Source: JAWQFO01 sp033436665 (GTDB taxonomy: Bacteria > Pseudomonadota > Alphaproteobacteria > Rhodobacterales > Rhodobacteraceae). Taken from it: a stretch of DNA of 64,000 bases. The position numbers were made by a program, and so were the translations under genes. Of this stretch, positions 42,330-50,531 are shown piece after piece. The first letter of the stretch is position 1; every line of letters begins with the position of its first letter. Under the pieces are notes generated by a model. The model searched no databases. It was not told the origin of the DNA and saw only the letters and a list, made by a program, of their open reading frames with translations. The stretch lies in assembly GCF_033436665.1 (NCBI RefSeq), contig NZ_JAWQFO010000005.1:186001-250000 (forward strand), read 5' to 3'.

Positions 42330-44135
42330 ATGGCTGAATACGATTACGAAACGCACGAATACGACGTGGTGGTGGTCGGCGCCGGCGGCGCGGGTCTCCG
42401 GGCGACCCTCGGCATGGCCGAGCAAGGCTTGCGCACCGCCTGCATCAGCAAGGTCTTCCCGACGCGCTCGCACACCGTCGCCGCACAGGGCGGCATCGCT
42501 GCCTCGCTTGCCAACATGGGCCCCGACACCTGGCAGTGGCACATGTACGACACCGTTAAAGGCTCGGACTGGCTCGGCGATACGGACGCGATGGAATACC
42601 TCGCCCGCGAAGCTCCGAAGGCGGTCTACGAGCTCGAGCATTACGGCGTGCCGTTCTCGCGTACCGAGGAGGGCAAGATCTACCAGCGGCCCTTCGGCGG
42701 CCACACGACCGAATTCGGCGAAGGCCCCGCCGTGCAGCGCACCTGTGCTGCCGCCGACCGGACCGGCCACGCGATCCTGCACACGCTTTACGGCCAGTCG
42801 CTGAAACAGAAGGCCGAGTTCTACATCGAGTATTTCGCCATCGACCTCATCATGTCCGAGGACGGAACCTGCCAGGGCGTGCTTTGCTGGAAGCTCGACG
42901 ACGGCACGCTGCATCTTTTTGCGGCGAAGATGGTCGTGTTGGCAACCGGCGGCTACGGCCGGGCCTATTTCTCGGCCACCTCGGCGCACACCTGCACCGG
43001 CGACGGCGGCGGGATGACGGCGCGCGCGGGCCTGCCGTTGCAGGACATGGAATTCGTGCAGTTTCACCCGACCGGCATCTACGGCGCCGGCTGCCTGATC
43101 ACAGAGGGCGCGCGCGGCGAGGGCGGGTATCTCACCAATTCCGAGGGCGAGCGTTTCATGGAGCGCTACGCGCCGCAGTACAAGGACCTCGCCCCCCGCG
43201 ACTACGTCAGCCGCTGCATGACGCTGGAGATCCGCGAGGGCCGCGGCGTCGGCAAGGATGGCGACCACATCCACCTCAACCTCAATCACCTGCCGCCCGA
43301 GACGCTGCACCTGCGCTTGCCGGGGATCTCGGAAAGCGCGCGCATCTTCGCCGGCGTCAACGTCAACAAGGAGCCGATCCCGGTCCTGCCGACGGTGCAT
43401 TACAACATGGGCGGTATCCCGACGAACTACTGGGGCGAGGTGCTGGCCCCGACCAAGGACGATCCCGATCGCGTCTCTCCGGGCCTCATGGCCGTGGGCG
43501 AGGCGGGCTGCGCCTCGGTCCACGGGGCGAACCGCCTGGGCTCGAACTCGCTCATCGACCTTGTCGTCTTCGGACGGGCCGCCGCAATCCGCGCGGGCAA
43601 GGTGGTCGACCCCGAAAGCGCCGTGCCGACGCCGAACCAGCATAGCATCGACCGTGCGCTCGACCGCTTTGACAGCCTGCGCCACGCCAAGGGTCACACG
43701 CCGACGGCGGAGCTGCGGCTCGAGATGCAGCAGACGATGCAGAAGGACGCGGCGGTGTTCCGTGCCAAGGACACGCTGGCCAACGGCAAATCGCGGATGG
43801 AGGAGGTTGCCGGCAAGTACGACGACATCGGCGTCACCGACCGCTCGCTGGTCTGGAACTCCGATCTCATGGAAACGCTCGAGCTTGCCAACCTCATCCC
43901 GAACGCGGTGGCGACGATCACCGCCGCCGAGGCGCGCCACGAAAGCCGCGGGGCTCATGCGCACGAGGATTTCCCCGAGCGCGATGACGAGAACTGGCGC
44001 AAGCATTCGCTGATCTGGTTCAAGGGCAACCGCGCCTCGCTGGGCTATCGCGGCGTGCATACCGAGCCCCTGACCAGCCACAATGACGGCGGCATTGATC
44101 CCAAGAAGATCGCCCCCAAGCAAAGGACGTTCTGA
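42330..44135 (+). CDS. sdhA: Succinate dehydrogenase flavoprotein subunit
   Basis: A 601-residue flavoprotein that oxidises succinate to fumarate. Seen are the dinucleotide-binding VVVVGAGGAGLRATLG (13-28), the covalent flavin histidine H48 in RSHTVAAQGG, HPTGIYGAG, and the catalytic C-terminal RGAHAHEDFPERDDENW. Its stop shares a base with the next gene's ATG (TGATG). In most bacteria sdhB follows directly; here four other genes intervene. Confidence 0.96.
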   Translation: MAEYDYETHEYDVVVVGAGGAGLRATLGMAEQGLRTACISKVFPTRSHTVAAQGGIAASLANMGPDTWQWHMYDTVKGSDWLGDTDAMEYLAREAPKAVYELEHYGVPFSRTEEGKIYQRPFGGHTTEFGEGPAVQRTCAAADRTGHAILHTLYGQSLKQKAEFYIEYFAIDLIMSEDGTCQGVLCWKLDDGTLHLFAAKMVVLATGGYGRAYFSATSAHTCTGDGGGMTARAGLPLQDMEFVQFHPTGIYGAGCLITEGARGEGGYLTNSEGERFMERYAPQYKDLAPRDYVSRCMTLEIREGRGVGKDGDHIHLNLNHLPPETLHLRLPGISESARIFAGVNVNKEPIPVLPTVHYNMGGIPTNYWGEVLAPTKDDPDRVSPGLMAVGEAGCASVHGANRLGSNSLIDLVVFGRAAAIRAGKVVDPESAVPTPNQHSIDRALDRFDSLRHAKGHTPTAELRLEMQQTMQKDAAVFRAKDTLANGKSRMEEVAGKYDDIGVTDRSLVWNSDLMETLELANLIPNAVATITAAEARHESRGAHAHEDFPERDDENWRKHSLIWFKGNRASLGYRGVHTEPLTSHNDGGIDPKKIAPKQRTF

Positions 44136-44590
44136 TGCTGAACGCGGTCAAGACATTTGTGATCTCGCTCTTCCTGCTGGCGAATCTTGCGGCCTGCTCC
44201 AGCGGTGGGGCGGATTACGCGACGCAGTGCATGTTCGAGGTGAATGCGCCGGGCGCCTACGAGTACCCGGCGGGGCAGGCCGTTCCGGTCGTCAGCCCCG
44301 GCGTAGGCGGAACCGCCGAGGGGGCGGCCGCTGTCAACGCCTGTATCCAGAACAAGGCCCAGCTCGCGGCATCGACGCCGGCCGGGTCGACGCAGAAGGC
44401 GGTCGTCGAGACCGAAACCGTCGACGGCAGGCAGTACACGGTGCAGACGTACACCTATGGAACGCCGCCGGCGGCCGCGCAGGCCGCGCCGGTCGTGGTG
44501 ACGCCCGCGTATCGGGCACCCGCGCGCCTCGTGTCGCCGGGGTGTACGCTTGGAAATCCGCGGATCTACCGAGGATCGCTCTATTGCTGA
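44135..44590 (+). CDS. Hypothetical lipoprotein, first of a paralogous pair in the sdh operon
   Basis: A 151-residue predicted lipoprotein coupled to the sdhA stop. The signal peptide ends at the lipobox LAAC (C21). Mature sequence: DYATQC...PGAYEYPAGQAVPVVSPGVGG (split block), NACIQNKAQLAA, then a proline/alanine-rich tail and a C-terminal GCTLGNPRIYRGSLYC. Several cysteines are conserved with the next gene product (QC, NC.., C-terminal C), suggesting disulfides in the periplasm. Function unknown; relation to succinate dehydrogenase is only by location. Confidence 0.7.
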   Translation: MLNAVKTFVISLFLLANLAACSSGGADYATQCMFEVNAPGAYEYPAGQAVPVVSPGVGGTAEGAAAVNACIQNKAQLAASTPAGSTQKAVVETETVDGRQYTVQTYTYGTPPAAAQAAPVVVTPAYRAPARLVSPGCTLGNPRIYRGSLYC

Positions 44591-44615
44591 GACGCGTGGT
44601 TCAGGGAGACGGAAC

Positions 44616-45140
44616 ATGTCGACAGAGAACGTCGTGACAGGACCGGGGCGGCTTCGAATGGCGGCCTTTCTCGTGCTCGCCGCATCGGGTCTCGTGGCCT
44701 GCGTATCGCGGGACGACGACTACGCACGACAGTGCATCGCCGAGCTCGACCTGCCCGGCAACTACGAGTACACGCCCGGCACCCTCGCCCCGGTCGTTCG
44801 GCCCGGTGCCGGCGGCACGGTGCGCGGCGCCGAAATCCTGAACCAGTGTGTCCGGCGCAAGGCGGAACTGAATGAACCGGGCCAGCCCGCGCCGGTCGTC
44901 ACGGCGCCCGCGGCCACCGAGGCCGGCTTGGGCGGTGCGACCTTCGTGGCGGTGACCGGCGAGGGCAATACCCGTCGCGCCGACGCACCGATCTACCCGG
45001 CCGCACCTGCGCGCCCGGAGCCGGTCTACACCGCGACCCCTGTGACCCCGCCGTTCGAGGCGGCAACACCGCAATACGTGCAGCGACCGGCCTGCCGGCC
45101 ACGTCAACGCGGCGTCACGCAGGCGCCGTTGTTTTGCTGA
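44616..45140 (+). CDS. Hypothetical lipoprotein, second of the paralogous pair
   Basis: A 174-residue protein starting at ATG 44616 after AGGGAG. A hydrophobic segment ending in LVAC (C29) suggests a lipoprotein. It shares with the preceding protein the pattern DYARQC - PGNYEYTPG - PVVRPGAGGT - LNQCVRRKAEL and a C-terminal cysteine. The middle is alanine/proline-rich and repetitive (APAATEAG, PAAPARPEPV). The pair appears to have arisen by tandem duplication within the sdh region. Function unknown. Confidence 0.7.
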   Translation: MSTENVVTGPGRLRMAAFLVLAASGLVACVSRDDDYARQCIAELDLPGNYEYTPGTLAPVVRPGAGGTVRGAEILNQCVRRKAELNEPGQPAPVVTAPAATEAGLGGATFVAVTGEGNTRRADAPIYPAAPARPEPVYTATPVTPPFEAATPQYVQRPACRPRQRGVTQAPLFC

Positions 45141-45141
45141 T

Positions 45142-45873
45142 GTGGATGTCACCGATCGGGCGAGCGGCATGAGCGAAGTGCTCGAGGATGCGCGCCGCGC
45201 GCTGAGGTCCGAGGGGATGGCCGCTCATCCCATCAAGACCCGCGCGGCCTACCTGCGCGGCTATGGTTTCGCACCCGAGGTCGTGGTCGACGTCGGTGTC
45301 GGCGGCGGCACGACCTGGCTTTACCGGTGCTTCCCGCAGGCCCGTTTCGTCCTCGTGGACCCGCAGGCGAGCTGCGAGGCCGAAATCGCAACGAGCGGAG
45401 TGCCGGCGAATTTCGACTTTCACGCCGTGGCCCTCGGCGAGGCGCCGGGGACCGCCCGCCTGACGGTGCCCCGCAACCGCAAGGGACGGCAGGAGGACAT
45501 GGCGAGCCTGCGCATCCGCACCGATCCGATGGCCGACAATTTCACCGGCGGCGAGATGCATGATGTCCCCGTCGCAAGGCTCGACGATCTGATGCGCGCC
45601 TGCCCGGGACGGGTCGGGTTGAAGATCGACACCGAAGGCTACGAGGCCGAGGTGCTGCGCGGTGGTGCCGAAACGCTTTCGCGCTGCGAGTTCGTGATCC
45701 TGGAGCTGTCGGTGACGCCGCGGTTCGACGGCGTGGCGCCGCCGTCCGAGGTTGTCGCGCTGCTGGCCGCGGCCGGTCTTGAGATGCGCGACGTGCTGAC
45801 TGTCGCGGGCGGTCCGGGACGGCGCGCGCGCCCGCGCTACATGGATGTCCTGTTCGCAAGGTGGGGAACATGA
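45142..45873 (+). CDS. FkbM-family methyltransferase
   Basis: A 243-residue protein from the GTG at 45142, or 234 from the ATG at 45169; neither has a strong ribosome-binding site. It shows a SAM-binding glycine-rich VVDVGVGGGTTWLY, FVLVDPQASC, and the FkbM marker KIDTEGYEAEVLRGG. The family methylates small molecules or sugar groups; the substrate is not known. It ends in an ATGA overlap with the following lipoprotein gene. Location between sdhA and sdhB is unusual. Confidence 0.82.
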   Translation: MDVTDRASGMSEVLEDARRALRSEGMAAHPIKTRAAYLRGYGFAPEVVVDVGVGGGTTWLYRCFPQARFVLVDPQASCEAEIATSGVPANFDFHAVALGEAPGTARLTVPRNRKGRQEDMASLRIRTDPMADNFTGGEMHDVPVARLDDLMRACPGRVGLKIDTEGYEAEVLRGGAETLSRCEFVILELSVTPRFDGVAPPSEVVALLAAAGLEMRDVLTVAGGPGRRARPRYMDVLFARWGT

Positions 45874-46238
45874 ACCCGAGTCTGTCCTTCCGCACCCGGC
45901 GCCGGGCCGGCGCTCTGATCCTGTCCGTCGCGCTGGCGGGACTGGCCGGCTGCGCCGAAATCGTGCGCACAGCCGACGAATCCGGTCGTGCCGCCGCCAA
46001 GACCGTCGTGCCAGAGGCGCTGGCGCTTTACTTCCCGCAGGTGCCCAAGGCGCTTTACACGCCGTTCACCGACTGCCTCATCGACAATGCGACCGGCCCG
46101 GAACTGGCCGATCTGGCGCAGGACGCGCTGATCGGTCCCGACCCGCAGACCGCCGAGACGATTCGTGCGATTCTGTCGCGCCCCGCAACGGAAAGCTGCC
46201 TGACCGCGCAGGTCCCCGGCAGCGGCCCCGCTCTTTAG
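45870..46238 (+). CDS. Small predicted lipoprotein upstream of sdhB
   Basis: A 122-residue protein from ATG 45870 (AAGGTGG upstream). The signal peptide ends LAGLAGC (C28), a lipobox. The mature part is helical (VRTADESGRAAAKTVVPEALALYFPQVPKAL) with two more cysteines (FTDCLIDN and ESCLTAQ) that could pair. It overlaps the FkbM gene by four bases and precedes sdhB by 14. No known function. Confidence 0.68.
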   Translation: MNPSLSFRTRRRAGALILSVALAGLAGCAEIVRTADESGRAAAKTVVPEALALYFPQVPKALYTPFTDCLIDNATGPELADLAQDALIGPDPQTAETIRAILSRPATESCLTAQVPGSGPAL

Positions 46239-46252
46239 AAGGAGACGCCGAA

Positions 46253-47032
46253 ATGGTTCAGCTCACGCTCCCCAAGAACTCCCGTATCACGACCGGCAAG
46301 ACCTGGCCTAAGCCAGAGGGCGCGACCAACGTGCGCAAGTTCCAGATCTACCGCTGGAACCCGGATGACGGAAAGAACCCGTCCGTCGACACCTATTTCG
46401 TCGATCTCGACACCTGCGGACCGATGATTCTCGACGCGCTGATCAAGATCAAGAACGAGATCGACCCCACGCTGACTTTCCGGCGCTCCTGCCGCGAGGG
46501 CATCTGTGGGTCCTGCGCGATGAACATCGACGGGCAGAACACGCTGGCCTGCACCTGGGGCATCGACGACGTCGAGGGCGACGTGAAGATCTACCCGCTG
46601 CCGCATATGCCGGTGGTCAAGGACCTGATCCCGGACCTGACGCACTTCTATGCCCAGCACGCCTCGATCATGCCCTGGCTCGAGACCAAGTCGAACGAGC
46701 CGGCCAAGGAGTGGCGGCAGTCGATCGAGGACCGCTCGAAGCTCGACGGGCTTTACGAGTGCATCATGTGCGCCTCGTGCTCGACCTCCTGCCCGTCCTA
46801 CTGGTGGAACGGCGACCGCTACCTCGGGCCGGCGGCGCTGCTGCATGCCTACCGCTGGATCATCGACAGCCGCGACGAGGCCACGGGCGAGCGGCTCGAC
46901 GATCTCGAGGATCCGTTCAAGCTCTACCGCTGCCACACGATCATGAACTGCGCCAAGACCTGTCCGAAGGGCCTGAACCCGGCCGAGGCGATCTCCAATA
47001 TCAAGAAGATGATGGTGGACCGCGCGATCTGA
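46253..47032 (+). CDS. sdhB: Succinate dehydrogenase iron-sulfur subunit
   Basis: A 259-residue iron-sulfur protein. Start at ATG 46253 behind GAAGGAG. The N-terminal [2Fe-2S] ferredoxin domain has SCREGICGSCAMNI with a later cysteine in LACTWG; the C-terminal domain has CIMCASCSTSCPSYWW and CHTIMNCAKTCPKGLNP for the [4Fe-4S] and [3Fe-4S] clusters. It passes electrons from SdhA to the quinone site. Last core gene of the sdh unit. Confidence 0.96.
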   Translation: MVQLTLPKNSRITTGKTWPKPEGATNVRKFQIYRWNPDDGKNPSVDTYFVDLDTCGPMILDALIKIKNEIDPTLTFRRSCREGICGSCAMNIDGQNTLACTWGIDDVEGDVKIYPLPHMPVVKDLIPDLTHFYAQHASIMPWLETKSNEPAKEWRQSIEDRSKLDGLYECIMCASCSTSCPSYWWNGDRYLGPAALLHAYRWIIDSRDEATGERLDDLEDPFKLYRCHTIMNCAKTCPKGLNPAEAISNIKKMMVDRAI

Positions 47033-47376
47033 CCTGAACCGTGCCACGCGACGCAGCGTCGTTACGCCGCGCGGGGCCTCCGGAGGGTGGTGTTCGGCCG
47101 TCGGGCGCTTAACTCGGTGACAGGGAGGGCTCACAGTTTCGGAGCAGACCCGTGACCCAGAAAACCGACAAGTCCGAGGACAAGGCGCGCGAAGCGCTGG
47201 CGGCCTTGGAAGAGGCTTATGCGTACTTTACCCCAACCCCGCATCGCCCCAACTCAAGGCAGGCCGACTACACGCTTTTCGACGCCGCTGCCTGATCCGG
47301 CCCAAGCGCATCCGGCGTTGACCCGGGCGGGCCTTGTCCCGCTCGGTGGCGCCGGACAGCCCGGAAAGGACATGCC
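47033..47376. other. Intergenic region with one small gene
   Basis: Between sdhB and the small membrane protein at 47377 this stretch holds the 47-residue gene at 47152-47295 and short palindromic segments such as CGACGCAGCGTCG just after sdhB. I see no clear terminator with a T-tract and no other gene. Confidence 0.4.
47152..47295 (+). CDS. Small protein (47 residues) downstream of sdhB
   Basis: A short frame starting at GTG 47152, seven bases after GGAGCAG. The product is hydrophilic and begins TQKTDKSEDKAREALAALEEAYAYF, an amphipathic charged helix, then a proline-containing segment and an ending YTLFDAAA. The composition is not that of a random antisense frame, and similar small genes downstream of sdhB exist in relatives as I recall. 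Function unknown; it is too short for many gene callers. Confidence 0.6.
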   Translation: MTQKTDKSEDKAREALAALEEAYAYFTPTPHRPNSRQADYTLFDAAA

Positions 47377-47601
47377 ATGCCCGTGCTGCTGATCCTGCTG
47401 CTTGTCGGCGTGCTGGCCTATCTCTACTGGCGCCACACACGCACCACGCTGACGCGCGATTGCCGCTGGCGCGCCGACCGGTCGCGCGACAAGGGCAGCC
47501 TGCACTTTCATCGCTGCGCCTCCTGCGGGGCCGAGGTCTATACCGCCGGCGACGGTGCGCCGCGTGATTGCCGGCGCGGCACGCTTGGCGGGCGGCGCTG
47601 A
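47377..47601 (+). CDS. Small membrane protein with a zinc-ribbon-like segment
   Basis: A 74-residue protein: one N-terminal helix (VLLILLLVGVLAYLYW) followed by a basic cytoplasmic part containing HRCASCGAEVY and a later DCRRG, which resembles half of a zinc ribbon. The ATG at 47377 has GGAAAGGA upstream. It may be a single-pass membrane protein. Function unknown. Confidence 0.6.
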   Translation: MPVLLILLLVGVLAYLYWRHTRTTLTRDCRWRADRSRDKGSLHFHRCASCGAEVYTAGDGAPRDCRRGTLGGRR

Positions 47602-47667
47602 GCCGACCGGCTTGGCAAATGCCAAGTGCGCGCGTACCCCTTCTGAGGTCAGAGAAGGAGCTTGCAG

Positions 47668-48513
47668 ATGACCACACCCGAGGACGCACAGGCAAGGCGC
47701 GACGTGGCGCCGGTGATCTGCTACCCGGTCGAGACCTTGCCGAAACCCGACATGGCGATTTTGTCGGCTGCGCGGGACGGTTTCGAAAAGACCGGGGAGG
47801 TGATCGTCGCACCCCGCGAGGCTGCCTGCTTCGAGGTTCCGGCTGGACATTTCTTCCGGATCACTTCGGTCGAGGGGCCTCAGGTCGGCGACCTGAACCT
47901 CTGGAACCGTGACGATCTCGGCGAACGGTTCTACTCCGGCAAGACCCGTGCGCTGCACGGCACGCATGTCAGCACCGGCGACCGGCTGTGGTCGAACTTC
48001 CCGTACCTGCGCCCGCTCGCTACCGTGACCCGGGACACGCTCGACTGGTACGGCATCGATGCCTTCGGCGGGTCTGTCCACGACGTCATCGGCACGCGCT
48101 GCGATCCCTATACCCATGCGGTGCTGAGCGGCGGCGCGCAGTATTATCACTGCTGCCATTCCAATCTGACGCGGGCACTGGCCGCGCATCTGGGACTGTC
48201 GGTCTCCGAGGCCGAAGGCCACGTCCATGACGTTCTCAACGTTTTCATGTGCACCGGCTTCACCCGCGACACCGGCCAGTACTTCATGAAGGCAAGCCCG
48301 GTCCGGCCGAGCGATTTCCTCGAATTCTTCGCCGAAGTCGATCTGCTCGGCGCGCTCAGCGCCTGTCCCGGCGGCGACTGTTCGGCGCAGCATTCGAGCG
48401 ATGTCGCGGCCTGTCATCCTCTCCTGGTCGAGACCTTCGCGTCGCGCGCCGGCGCGCTCGGGGGGTGGAGCAGGCCCGAGACCGCGCCATTCGACGGCAC
48501 ACACGGGCTCTGA
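47668..48513 (+). CDS. DUF1989 (urea carboxylase-associated) protein
   Basis: A 281-residue protein from ATG 47668 with AAGGAG eight bases upstream; a TTG six bases earlier is a weaker choice. It has the DUF1989 blocks VPAGHFFRITSVEGPQVGDLN and the GTRCDPYTH / YYHCCHSNLTRAL and NVFMCTGF segments; several Cys and His residues suggest metal binding. DUF1989 proteins are typically found with urea carboxylase/allophanate hydrolase genes, which are absent here. So this one is an orphan member with unknown role. Confidence 0.82.
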   Translation: MTTPEDAQARRDVAPVICYPVETLPKPDMAILSAARDGFEKTGEVIVAPREAACFEVPAGHFFRITSVEGPQVGDLNLWNRDDLGERFYSGKTRALHGTHVSTGDRLWSNFPYLRPLATVTRDTLDWYGIDAFGGSVHDVIGTRCDPYTHAVLSGGAQYYHCCHSNLTRALAAHLGLSVSEAEGHVHDVLNVFMCTGFTRDTGQYFMKASPVRPSDFLEFFAEVDLLGALSACPGGDCSAQHSSDVAACHPLLVETFASRAGALGGWSRPETAPFDGTHGL

Positions 48514-48745
48514 CCCCGGGCGACGACCTCGTCCGACACTCCGGCGAGAACCCGCGCACATCAGGCGCCTTCGGCCCCCGTTCCTGTGAATCCCCCGGAA
48601 TCGCGGTACTCTATGACGCCTCAATTCGCTCGAAATTGGCAGGATCACCGGCTTTGTGCGCGATTCCAGCCGAATTTCCGCCTCAATAAGGGACTAGTTC
48701 GAACCGGCGCCGGGAAGCGCATCGCAACAGCTACGGAGCAGGTCG
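48514..48745. promoter_or_regulatory. Non-coding region before the CAP-RTX gene
   Basis: A 232-base stretch with no convincing gene. It should contain the promoter of the exported CAP-RTX protein. No inverted repeat or clear promoter hexamers stand out to me. Confidence 0.35.
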
Positions 48746-49738
48746 ATGAAGAACGCGAACGCCCTCGAAATTTACGTGCTCGAACTGGTCAACGCTGCGC
48801 GTCAGAAAGCCGGGGTCGGCAAGCTTACGCTGGAACGCAATCTCAACGAGTCCGCCGAGAAATACTCGAAGTCGATGCTGAAGCACGGGTTTTTCTCCCA
48901 TGACGGGGCCGACGGATCGAATGCGCACCAGCGCATTGCGCGCGAGGGCTATGATCTGAAAAGCGGCTGGTCCACGGGCGAAAACATCGCCGCCGGTACG
49001 ATCGGTGGCTCCTCGGGCCTGCGCGACGACGTCAAGCGGCTGTTTGACGGGCTGATGGAAAGCCCCGGGCACAAAGCCAACATCCTCAGCGCCAAGTACG
49101 AACATGCAGGCTTCGGCATCGAGATCGGCAAGTTCGACCCGCTGAGCGGCAAGACGTCGATGGTGCTGACACAACACTTCGGCAAATCGTCCGGCGCGAT
49201 GGACGAGCAGATGGTCGGCAGTGGGCGGCGCGACCGTCTCGACGGTGACGCTGGCAACGATCTCCTCGATGGCAACGGCGGCGGGGACATCCTGCGCGGT
49301 GGCCAGGGCTCCGACAAGATCCGCGGCGACGGCGGGCGCGACAAGATGTTCGGAGGAAGCGGCAACGACCACATCAAGGGCGGGTCCGGCAGCGACATGC
49401 TGCGTGGCGATGCCGGCAGGGACGTTCTGAGAGGCGACGGCGGGCGCGACAACCTCAACGGCGGGACGGGCAACGACCGCATGACCGGCGGTTCCGGCCC
49501 GGACACCTTCGTGTTCCGCAATGGCGACGACCACGACCGCATTACCGACTTCTCGCGCCAGGACACGGTCCGGCTCGACGATGCGCTCTGGTCCGGCAAC
49601 CTGAGTGCCAACCAGGTCGTCAACCGGTACGGCGAGAAAAACAAGGGCTCGATCACGCTCGACTTCGGCGACGACAGCCTGACGTTCGACGGGTTCTCGA
49701 ACTATTCCGCGCTTGCCGACAGCATCGACATCTTCTGA
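48746..49738 (+). CDS. Secreted CAP-domain protein with RTX calcium-binding repeats
   Basis: A 330-residue exoprotein. Residues about 5-145 form a CAP/SCP domain (LELVNAARQKAGVGKLTLE, ESAEKYSKSMLKHGFFSHDG, ESPGHKANILSAKYEHAGFG). Residues about 150-265 hold at least nine RTX nonapeptide units of the GGxGxD type (for example GGQGSDKIRGDGG). The end, DTVRLDDALW... and SLTFDGFSNYSAL, resembles a type I secretion signal. There is no Sec signal. So it is most likely exported by a type I system, though no such transporter is adjacent. Function may be adhesion or peptidase-like; not known. Confidence 0.88.
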   Translation: MKNANALEIYVLELVNAARQKAGVGKLTLERNLNESAEKYSKSMLKHGFFSHDGADGSNAHQRIAREGYDLKSGWSTGENIAAGTIGGSSGLRDDVKRLFDGLMESPGHKANILSAKYEHAGFGIEIGKFDPLSGKTSMVLTQHFGKSSGAMDEQMVGSGRRDRLDGDAGNDLLDGNGGGDILRGGQGSDKIRGDGGRDKMFGGSGNDHIKGGSGSDMLRGDAGRDVLRGDGGRDNLNGGTGNDRMTGGSGPDTFVFRNGDDHDRITDFSRQDTVRLDDALWSGNLSANQVVNRYGEKNKGSITLDFGDDSLTFDGFSNYSALADSIDIF

Positions 49739-49744
49739 CGGCGG

Positions 49745-50449
49745 TCAGGCGAACGCCGCTTCGAGCGCGATCTCGACCATGTCGCCGAAGCTGCGTTCGC
49801 GATCTTCCGAGGGCAGCGCCTCGCCGGTCTGAAGGTGATCGCTGACCGTCAGCACGGCAAGCGCCCGACGCCGGTGCCGTGCTGCCAGCGTGTAAAGCTC
49901 TGCCGCCTCCATCTCGACCCCGAGGATTCCGTGACGCACCATCTGCTCGTCGAGGTCGGGTCGCTCGGCATAGAACACGTCCGACGAATAGATCCCGCCG
50001 ACATGCGTCGTGACCGACCGCGCCTCTGCGGCGCGGACGGCGGCTCTCAGCAGCGACCAGTCGGCGCAGGGCGCGAAGTTCAGCTCGCGGAAGATGCCGC
50101 TCGACGGTGATGTGATGGTGCTGGCCGTCATCGCGATCACCACGTCGCGGATGCCGACATGCGCCTGCATCCCGCCGCATGATCCGATCCGGATCAGGGT
50201 CTGAGCGCCGTAGTCGCGGATCAGCTCATTGGCATAGATCGACAGCGACGGCATCCCCATGCCCGAGCCCTGGATCGTGACGCGATTGCCCTTCCAGGTG
50301 CCGGTGAAGCCCAGCATGCCGCGCACCTCGTTGACCAGTTGCGCGTCTTCGAGAAAGGTCTCCGCCGCCCAGCGCGCCCGATAGGGGTCGCCTGGCATGA
50401 GAACGGTTTCGGCGATTTCGCCCGGCTTGGCACCGATATGGACAGTCAT
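49745..50449 (-). CDS. deoD: Purine nucleoside phosphorylase (DeoD-type)
   Basis: A 234-residue hexameric-type phosphorylase that splits purine nucleosides with phosphate into base and ribose-1-phosphate. Family features: MTVHIGAKPGEIAETVLMPGDP (phosphate-binding glycine/arginine region at 20-25), GMGMPSLSIYANEL, RIGSCGGM, the nucleoside-binding GVEMEAAELYTLA and catalytic D in VSDHLQTGE. It ends tail-to-tail with the CAP-RTX gene. A nucleoside ABC transporter lies about 11 kb downstream in this window. Confidence 0.93.
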   Translation of the reverse strand: MTVHIGAKPGEIAETVLMPGDPYRARWAAETFLEDAQLVNEVRGMLGFTGTWKGNRVTIQGSGMGMPSLSIYANELIRDYGAQTLIRIGSCGGMQAHVGIRDVVIAMTASTITSPSSGIFRELNFAPCADWSLLRAAVRAAEARSVTTHVGGIYSSDVFYAERPDLDEQMVRHGILGVEMEAAELYTLAARHRRRALAVLTVSDHLQTGEALPSEDRERSFGDMVEIALEAAFA

Positions 50450-50531
50450 GTGGCGTGCTCCCGCGTCGTCTGCATTGCGCCAATCTGCCTCTCCGGTGTC
50501 ACGGGGACAAGGGTTGCCCGGGTGTCGCGTT

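Noticed and set aside
41853..44123. A 756-codon open frame antisense to sdhA
   Set aside because: It lies entirely opposite the clear SdhA frame and has no start signal or recognisable domain; long antisense frames are common in GC-rich coding DNA.
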